Assembly: GCF_036084755.1 (NCBI RefSeq)
Contig: NZ_CP107968.1
Location: 6,766,001-6,830,000, forward strand
Source: Streptomyces sp. NBC_00370
Lineage (GTDB): Bacteria; Actinomycetota; Actinomycetes; Streptomycetales; Streptomycetaceae
Reading direction: 5' to 3'
Length of the DNA: 64,000 bases
Positions 60,254 to 64,000 of the stretch are shown here, piece after piece. The translations under genes were made by a program, and so were the position numbers. The notes under the pieces were generated by a model that was not told where the DNA came from, made no database searches, and saw only the letters and a program-made list of their open reading frames with translations. Numbering within the stretch: the first letter of the stretch is position 1; each line of letters starts with the position of its first letter.

Positions 60254-61255
60254 ATGGACTTCGGACTCGTCCTGCAGACCGACCCGCCGGCCTCGGGGGT
60301 CGTCGGGCTCATGCGGCGCGCCGAGCGGAACGGCTTTCGTTACGGCTGGACCTTCGACTCGGCCGTGCTGTGGCAGGAGCCTTTCGTCATCTACAGCCGC
60401 ATCCTGGAGCACACCACCAAGCTCACGGTGGGCCCCATGGTCACCAACCCGGGCACCAGAACGTGGGAGGTGACGGCCTCCGCCTTCGCCACGCTCAACG
60501 AGATGTACGGCAACCGCACGGTGTGCGGCATCGGCCGGGGCGACTCGGCGATGCGGGTCGCGGGGCGGCAGCCCAACTCGCTGGCGCGGCTCGGCGAGGC
60601 CATCGGCGTCATCCGGGACCTGGCCGAGGGCCGTGAGGCCGAGGTCGACGGGCAGACGCTGCGGCTGCCGTGGGTGAAGGACAGCAAACTGCCGGTGTGG
60701 ATGGGCGCGTACGGGCCGAAGGCGCTCGCGCTCGCCGGGCAGAAGGCCGACGGCTTCATCCTCCAGCTCGCCGACCCGTTCCTCACCGAATGGATGGTCA
60801 AGGCGGTCCGTACGGCCGCGTCCGACGCGGGACGTGACCCGGACTCCGTCACCATCTGCGTCGCCGCCCCCGCCTATGTGAGCGACGACCTGCCGTACGC
60901 ACGCGAGCAGTGCCGGTGGTTCGGCGGCATGGTCGGCAACCACGTCGCCGAGCTGGTGAACCGCTACGGGGAGCACTCGGGGCTCGTCCCCGAGGCGCTG
61001 ACCGACTACATCAAGCAGCGCGAGGGGTACGACTACAGTCACCACGGCCGTACGGGCAACCCGTCGACGGACTTCGTGCCCGACGAGATCGTCGACCGGT
61101 TCTGTCTGCTCGGCCCGGTCGAGGCGCACATCGAGAAGCTGAAGACGCTACGGGCCCTGGGCGTCGACCAGTTCGCCGTCTACGACATGCACGACGCCAA
61201 GGAGGCGACGATCGACGCGTACGGCGCGCAGATCATCCCGGCGCTCCAGGACTGA
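60254..61255 (+). CDS. F420-dependent LLM-class oxidoreductase (TIGR03842-like)
   Basis: 333 residues, bacterial luciferase-like TIM barrel. MDFGLVLQTDPPASGVVGLM, TKLTVGPMVTNPGTRTWEVTA, VCGIGRGDSAMRVAGRQPN and LPVWMGAYGPKALALAGQKADGF are the landmarks; the last is the cofactor phosphate-binding region of F420-using members. The ATG is 143 bp after dihydropyrimidinase on the same strand, with AGGGG 9 nt upstream, so it may have its own promoter or be the fourth operon gene. The substrate is unknown; a role in the pyrimidine route is inferred from context. Confidence 0.88.
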   Translation: MDFGLVLQTDPPASGVVGLMRRAERNGFRYGWTFDSAVLWQEPFVIYSRILEHTTKLTVGPMVTNPGTRTWEVTASAFATLNEMYGNRTVCGIGRGDSAMRVAGRQPNSLARLGEAIGVIRDLAEGREAEVDGQTLRLPWVKDSKLPVWMGAYGPKALALAGQKADGFILQLADPFLTEWMVKAVRTAASDAGRDPDSVTICVAAPAYVSDDLPYAREQCRWFGGMVGNHVAELVNRYGEHSGLVPEALTDYIKQREGYDYSHHGRTGNPSTDFVPDEIVDRFCLLGPVEAHIEKLKTLRALGVDQFAVYDMHDAKEATIDAYGAQIIPALQD

Positions 61256-61294
61256 GCGCACCGCCTTCTTACCTGCCCCTCGCTCGCCGGGCGC

Positions 61295-62224
61295 TCAACG
61301 GCGGTCCGTGACCGAGCGGTCGAGGGCGTCGATCAGCCAGCCGTGCATCGCGCCGACCGTGACGGGCTCGCCCGTCACCCGGCCGAGCAGACCCCAGTAG
61401 CGGCGCACCCGCGGATCGCGGTCCACGGCGGTTGCCGCGAGCAGTTCGCTCCGGTACGCCGGGGTGTCCTCGGCCCCGCGCACGTCGGCGTGGGCCGCCA
61501 CGAAGCGGTCGAGCGCGTGGCCCGGCGCAGGCCGCCGCCCGGCCAGCAGCAGGGGGCGGGCCAGCTCGCACGCCGCGCCGACGCCTGCCAGCAGCGCGCT
61601 CTCGTCGCGGACCGTGTCCCGGTCGGCCCGCGCGCGCGTCACGTACCGCCGGACCAGGGTCCGGTCCGCGACCAGGGTGACCATCTCCGCGTACGCCACC
61701 ACCTGGTCCGGCGTCGGCTCGGCCGGCGGTTCCGGCACGGCCACGGAGAGGAACATGCTGAGCATCGCGTCCGGCAGCGGTGAGCCGAACGTACGGCGCC
61801 AGAAGGCGACCAGGACGTCGTACGCCGCGCGTCCGCCCGCCACGGCGGCGAGCAGTTCGAGCCGGGCGGCCCGCTCGGCGGGACCCGCCTCCTCGATGGC
61901 GCGCAGCGAGGCACTGCGCCAGGCGAGCGAGGTCAACTCGGCATCGACAGCGGCCCGTTCGGCGGCCACCGCCTCCCCGACCGAGAGCCGGCCGGCGAGC
62001 ACGCCCGAGATGGCGGGCAGACCGAGACCCAGGGTGCGCAGCCGGCGTACGAGCCGCAGCCGGTCGACCGCCGCCGGATCGAACCTGCGATGTCCGCCCG
62101 CGCTGCGCCGGGACTCCAGGATGCCCTCGTCGCAGTAGAAGCGCACGGTACGGACGGGGACACCGGCGAGCCGCGCCAACTCGCCGATCCCGAGCCCCGC
62201 TTCATGTGCTGTGACCTCGGTCAC
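61295..62224 (-). CDS. MerR-family regulator with long C-terminal effector domain
   Basis: 309 residues from a GTG at 62224 with GGAGG 11 nt upstream; a longer open frame runs through the divergent gene and is rejected. The winged helix LGIGELARLAGVPVRTVRFYCDEGILESRR is followed by a helical linker, then about 180 residues resembling the TipAS/helical effector region (LELLAAVAGGRAAYDVLVAFW, RYVTRARADRDTVRDESALL, RRYWGLLGRVTGEPV). It converges on the LLM gene and diverges from a mycothiol-type isomerase over a 66-bp gap, so it may control that gene. Confidence 0.88.
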   Translation of the reverse strand: MTEVTAHEAGLGIGELARLAGVPVRTVRFYCDEGILESRRSAGGHRRFDPAAVDRLRLVRRLRTLGLGLPAISGVLAGRLSVGEAVAAERAAVDAELTSLAWRSASLRAIEEAGPAERAARLELLAAVAGGRAAYDVLVAFWRRTFGSPLPDAMLSMFLSVAVPEPPAEPTPDQVVAYAEMVTLVADRTLVRRYVTRARADRDTVRDESALLAGVGAACELARPLLLAGRRPAPGHALDRFVAAHADVRGAEDTPAYRSELLAATAVDRDPRVRRYWGLLGRVTGEPVTVGAMHGWLIDALDRSVTDRR

Positions 62225-62290
62225 GATGACTGGAACCTCCACTCGGGTGCGTCTTTTACCGTACGGATCCACCCAGCGGAAGGAAACATC

Positions 62291-63055
62291 ATGGGGACAC
62301 CGGACGTGGCACGGCTCGCCGTACAACTGCGTGAGCAGACAGGCGCGTTCGCCGAGACGATCGAGGGCGCCGACCCGGGCGCGCGGGTACCGACCTGCCC
62401 GGAGTGGCGCGTACGGGACCTGGTCGGGCACATCGGCCAGGGCCACCGATGGGCAGCGGGGATCGTGCGCGGCGGCCGGCCCACCGCTGTGCCCGACCCG
62501 CGCGAGGCGGAGCCGGGCGCGCCGCAGGAGTGGGCGGGGTGGCTGGCGGCCGGCGCGGCCGAACTCGGCGACGCCGTCAGGGAGGCCGGCCCCGAAGCCG
62601 AGGTGTGGACCTTCGTGGGGGAGCGGCCCGCGGTCTTCTGGCTGCGCCGGATGCTGTACGACACCTGTGTGCACCGGGCCGACGCCGCGCTCGTCTCGGG
62701 CTCCGCCTTCACCCTGCCGCCCGACCTCGCGGCGGGGGCGATCTGTGAGGGCCTGGAGCTGATGTCGACGCCGGGCAGTGACCTCGTCAAACCAGCCCTG
62801 GCCGGACTGCGCGGGCAGGGTGAGACGCTGCGACTGCGGCCGGCGGAAGCGTCGCTGCCGGGGTGGCTGATCACCCGCACACCGGACGGAGTGGCCTGGG
62901 ACCGTGCCACGGCCGACGCCGATGTGGAGGTGAGCGCGCCCGTGCGGGACCTGCTGCTGATGTTCGCCCGGCGGCTGCCGGCCGACGACCAGGCTCTGAA
63001 GGTCACCGGCGACAGCACCCTGCTGGAACACTGGCTCGCCCGCACGGCCTTGTGA
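62291..63055 (+). CDS. Maleylpyruvate-isomerase-family mycothiol-dependent enzyme
   Basis: 254 residues. The N-terminal DinB/MDMPI domain has CPEWRVRDLVGHIGQGHRWA and MLYDTCVHRADAAL, giving the three metal ligands; a C-terminal MDMPI-type sterol-carrier-like domain (GLELMSTPGSDLVKP to VEVSAPVRDLLLMFARRLP) follows. AAGGAAAC precedes the ATG. Mycothiol-dependent detoxification or isomerisation is typical of the family, but the substrate is unknown. It diverges from the MerR gene, suggesting induction by a toxic ligand. Confidence 0.87.
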   Translation: MGTPDVARLAVQLREQTGAFAETIEGADPGARVPTCPEWRVRDLVGHIGQGHRWAAGIVRGGRPTAVPDPREAEPGAPQEWAGWLAAGAAELGDAVREAGPEAEVWTFVGERPAVFWLRRMLYDTCVHRADAALVSGSAFTLPPDLAAGAICEGLELMSTPGSDLVKPALAGLRGQGETLRLRPAEASLPGWLITRTPDGVAWDRATADADVEVSAPVRDLLLMFARRLPADDQALKVTGDSTLLEHWLARTAL

Positions 63056-63066
63056 CTGACGCACCG

Positions 63067-63342
63067 TCACATCTGGCTACCCCGCGCCTGCGAGCACGGC
63101 CTCAGCCGCCGGCGCGTACCGCGCCCGTTCTGCCGCGTCCAGCGAGCTGTGCGTGGCGCCAGCGCCGCCGGCGTCTCGGCCCGCCAGTGCGTCTCGGCTT
63201 CCAGTGCCACCGGCTTGAGGACGAGTCCCCCGGAGCGCCAGGTCTGTCCCTGGCCGCCCGGCAGCAGCCGGGGCGGTGTCCCGGAGGCGGCGCCGAAGGC
63301 GGCGAGCACGTGCGGGGGCGGTGCGCCGGGGGAGTCGCTCAT
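63067..63342 (-). pseudogene. Internally deleted remnant of a TIGR02569-like kinase-fold protein
   Basis: The open frame from ATG 63342 starts MSDSPGAPPPHVLAAFGAAS and continues LPGGQGQTWRSGGLVLKPVA, a good aminoglycoside-phosphotransferase-like N-terminus of the actinobacterial TIGR02569 type (recalled). After AETHWRAETPAAL the frame becomes arginine-rich and non-typical. In another reverse-strand frame the same DNA encodes SLDAAERARYAPAAEAVLAG then a stop at 63077, which looks like a true C-terminus. The likely history is an internal deletion of about 200 codons with a frame change. Not expected to be functional. Confidence 0.65.
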
Positions 63343-63427
63343 GCCGGGGACCGTAGGGTCAGGGATGCTCGTCCGCAGGTGATGTGATCGCGCCCGGCGC
63401 CTCGGTGGAGCAGTGCGCCGGGCGCGT

Positions 63428-63472
63428 CGCCGCGTGTCACGGCGCCGCGTGTCACGGCGCCGCGTGTCACGG
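63428..63472. repeat. Three exact 15-bp tandem repeats
   Basis: CGCCGCGTGTCACGG occurs three times head to tail in the gap between two reverse-strand genes. The unit length equals five codons, but no credible ORF crosses it. It may vary in copy number between strains. Confidence 0.85.
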
Positions 63473-63489
63473 CCGCCGGTTCCGCGTGA

Positions 63490-63771
63490 TCAGAACTGGG
63501 TGACCCGGCCGCCGCCGTCGCTCGCCGACTGCCACGCCTGCACACCCGCACGGGACGCCTCGCGGGCCTGGCGCCACTTGACCGCCGCCTGCTCGGACGG
63601 GCTCACGTCCATCCGGTGGAGCGCCTTGCGTCCCGCAGTCAGCATGGCGAAGCCGGCGAGTGCCAGCCCCGCGCAGGCGAGCGCGGCGCCGGTCGCGGTG
63701 AGTACCGCTCCGGTCGTCAGGAGTCGGGTGTCGAGATCGGTCGTCCGCTGGGACTGGTGGCGAGTGCTCAT
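63490..63771 (-). CDS. Small membrane-associated protein, unknown
   Basis: 93 residues. After 15 polar residues comes one long hydrophobic stretch of about 30 residues (LLTTGAVLTATGAALACAGL, then ALAGFAML), which could form two short helices or one long one. A helical polar tail (SEQAAVKWRQAREASRAGVQ) follows. Its ATG at 63771 begins a chain I recall as common in Streptomyces but unnamed. It stands alone between the tandem repeats and a divergent lipoprotein gene. Confidence 0.75.
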   Translation of the reverse strand: MSTRHQSQRTTDLDTRLLTTGAVLTATGAALACAGLALAGFAMLTAGRKALHRMDVSPSEQAAVKWRQAREASRAGVQAWQSASDGGGRVTQF

Positions 63772-63926
63772 GCCCCCACCCTGGGACGCGCCGCCGGGTC
63801 ACGCACGCGGGCGTGGGCCATCCGCGTACCGCAGGCGGCGGACCGCCGCCACCCGCCGTGTGCTGAGATAGCTGCTGACCATGTACACGCCGGTGCGCGC
63901 ACCGGTCACGGGAGGAACCTCGCTCC

Positions 63927-64000
63927 ATGCGTAAAGCTCTGCTCGCCGCTGCCCTGATGTCGTCAACCGCCGTTCTGCTGGCCGGTTGTGGCGGCGGTTC
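63927..64000 (+). CDS. Start of a lipoprotein gene (truncated by window end)
   Basis: Only 24 codons are visible. MRKALLAAALMSSTAVLLAGCGGG is a complete lipoprotein signal with LAGC lipobox. GGAGGAAC lies 8 nt before the ATG. The mature protein is outside the window, so no function can be given. Confidence 0.8.
   Translation, partial: MRKALLAAALMSSTAVLLAGCGGG

Noticed and set aside
62225..62290. MerR-type long-spacer promoter between the right-hand MerR and isomerase genes
   Set aside because: Possible TGACTG and TCTTTT elements are 19 bp apart, but no convincing dyad lies between them, so it is not listed as a feature.
63428..63472. Possible CRISPR repeat array
   Set aside because: Units are 15 bp and directly adjacent with no spacers, and no cas genes are present.

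Overview
The window is chromosomal DNA from a high-GC actinomycete, almost certainly Streptomyces or a close relative. The grounds are near-universal G/C third codon positions, many GTG and TTG starts, many lipoproteins, F420- and mycothiol-type enzymes, GH46 chitosanases, and a sugar ABC importer without its own ATPase gene (Streptomyces normally shares MsiK). There is no rRNA, convincing tRNA, IS transposase, CRISPR array or antibiotic cluster. The content is accessory catabolism: a scavenger's sugar, chitin/chitosan, purine and pyrimidine utilisation genes with local regulators.

Layout. 1-671 is the 5' part of a hydroxypyruvate isomerase gene (glyoxylate metabolism), followed by a lipoprotein gene with an unusual C-terminal membrane segment. 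2375-8370 is an L-rhamnose locus: a LacI regulator and the reverse-strand genes rhaI, a fused aldolase/dehydrogenase, and rhaB. The identical 12-bp operator lies before lacI and before rhaI. 8604-14493 is a urate operon region: two small proteins, OHCU decarboxylase, HIU hydrolase, uricase, 8-oxoguanine deaminase and an NCS2 permease. Two tandem GH46 chitosanases follow. 17188-23863 holds malate synthase, a MobA-like nucleotidyltransferase, an IclR regulator (AllR-like), allantoinase and allantoicase. Together these give 8-oxoguanine to urate, allantoin, allantoate and ureidoglycolate, with glyoxylate drained by malate synthase and the hydroxypyruvate isomerase branch. A TTCAAC-N5-GTTGAA-type site overlaps or abuts the promoters of uraD, aceB and allB, so one regulator probably ties these dispersed units together.

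27163-34157 is an amino-sugar island (nagA, GH3 glycosidase, CUT1 ABC importer, ROK regulator). 34339-37827 is a tight four-gene unit: histidine kinase, response regulator, cytochrome P450 and hotdog thioesterase. 37864-44891 is a second sugar or polyol system: Gfo/Idh/MocA dehydrogenase, GntR regulator, CUT2 ABC importer with a single-domain ATPase, ROK kinase and a small membrane protein. Two related palindromes link the GntR gene to the importer. 44917-54772 is mixed: Old Yellow Enzyme with divergent MerR, a PcaDC fusion, MBL-fold hydrolase, exonuclease III, a 423-bp non-coding gap with a strongly folding element, an unrecognised membrane-anchored protein, gamma-glutamyltransferase, an alginate-lyase-like lipoprotein and an F420/FMN split-barrel protein.

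56537-61255 is a pyrimidine catabolic run (beta-ureidopropionase, class III aminotransferase, dihydropyrimidinase) ending in an F420-type LLM oxidoreductase. The right end has a MerR gene divergent from a mycothiol-type isomerase, a broken gene, three exact 15-bp tandem repeats, a small membrane protein and the start of a lipoprotein gene. The best leads for new biology are the LacI, IclR and GntR operator sets, the F420 enzyme in the pyrimidine run, the folded intergenic element at about 50230-50310, and the 168-bp MITE-like element at 20202-20369.
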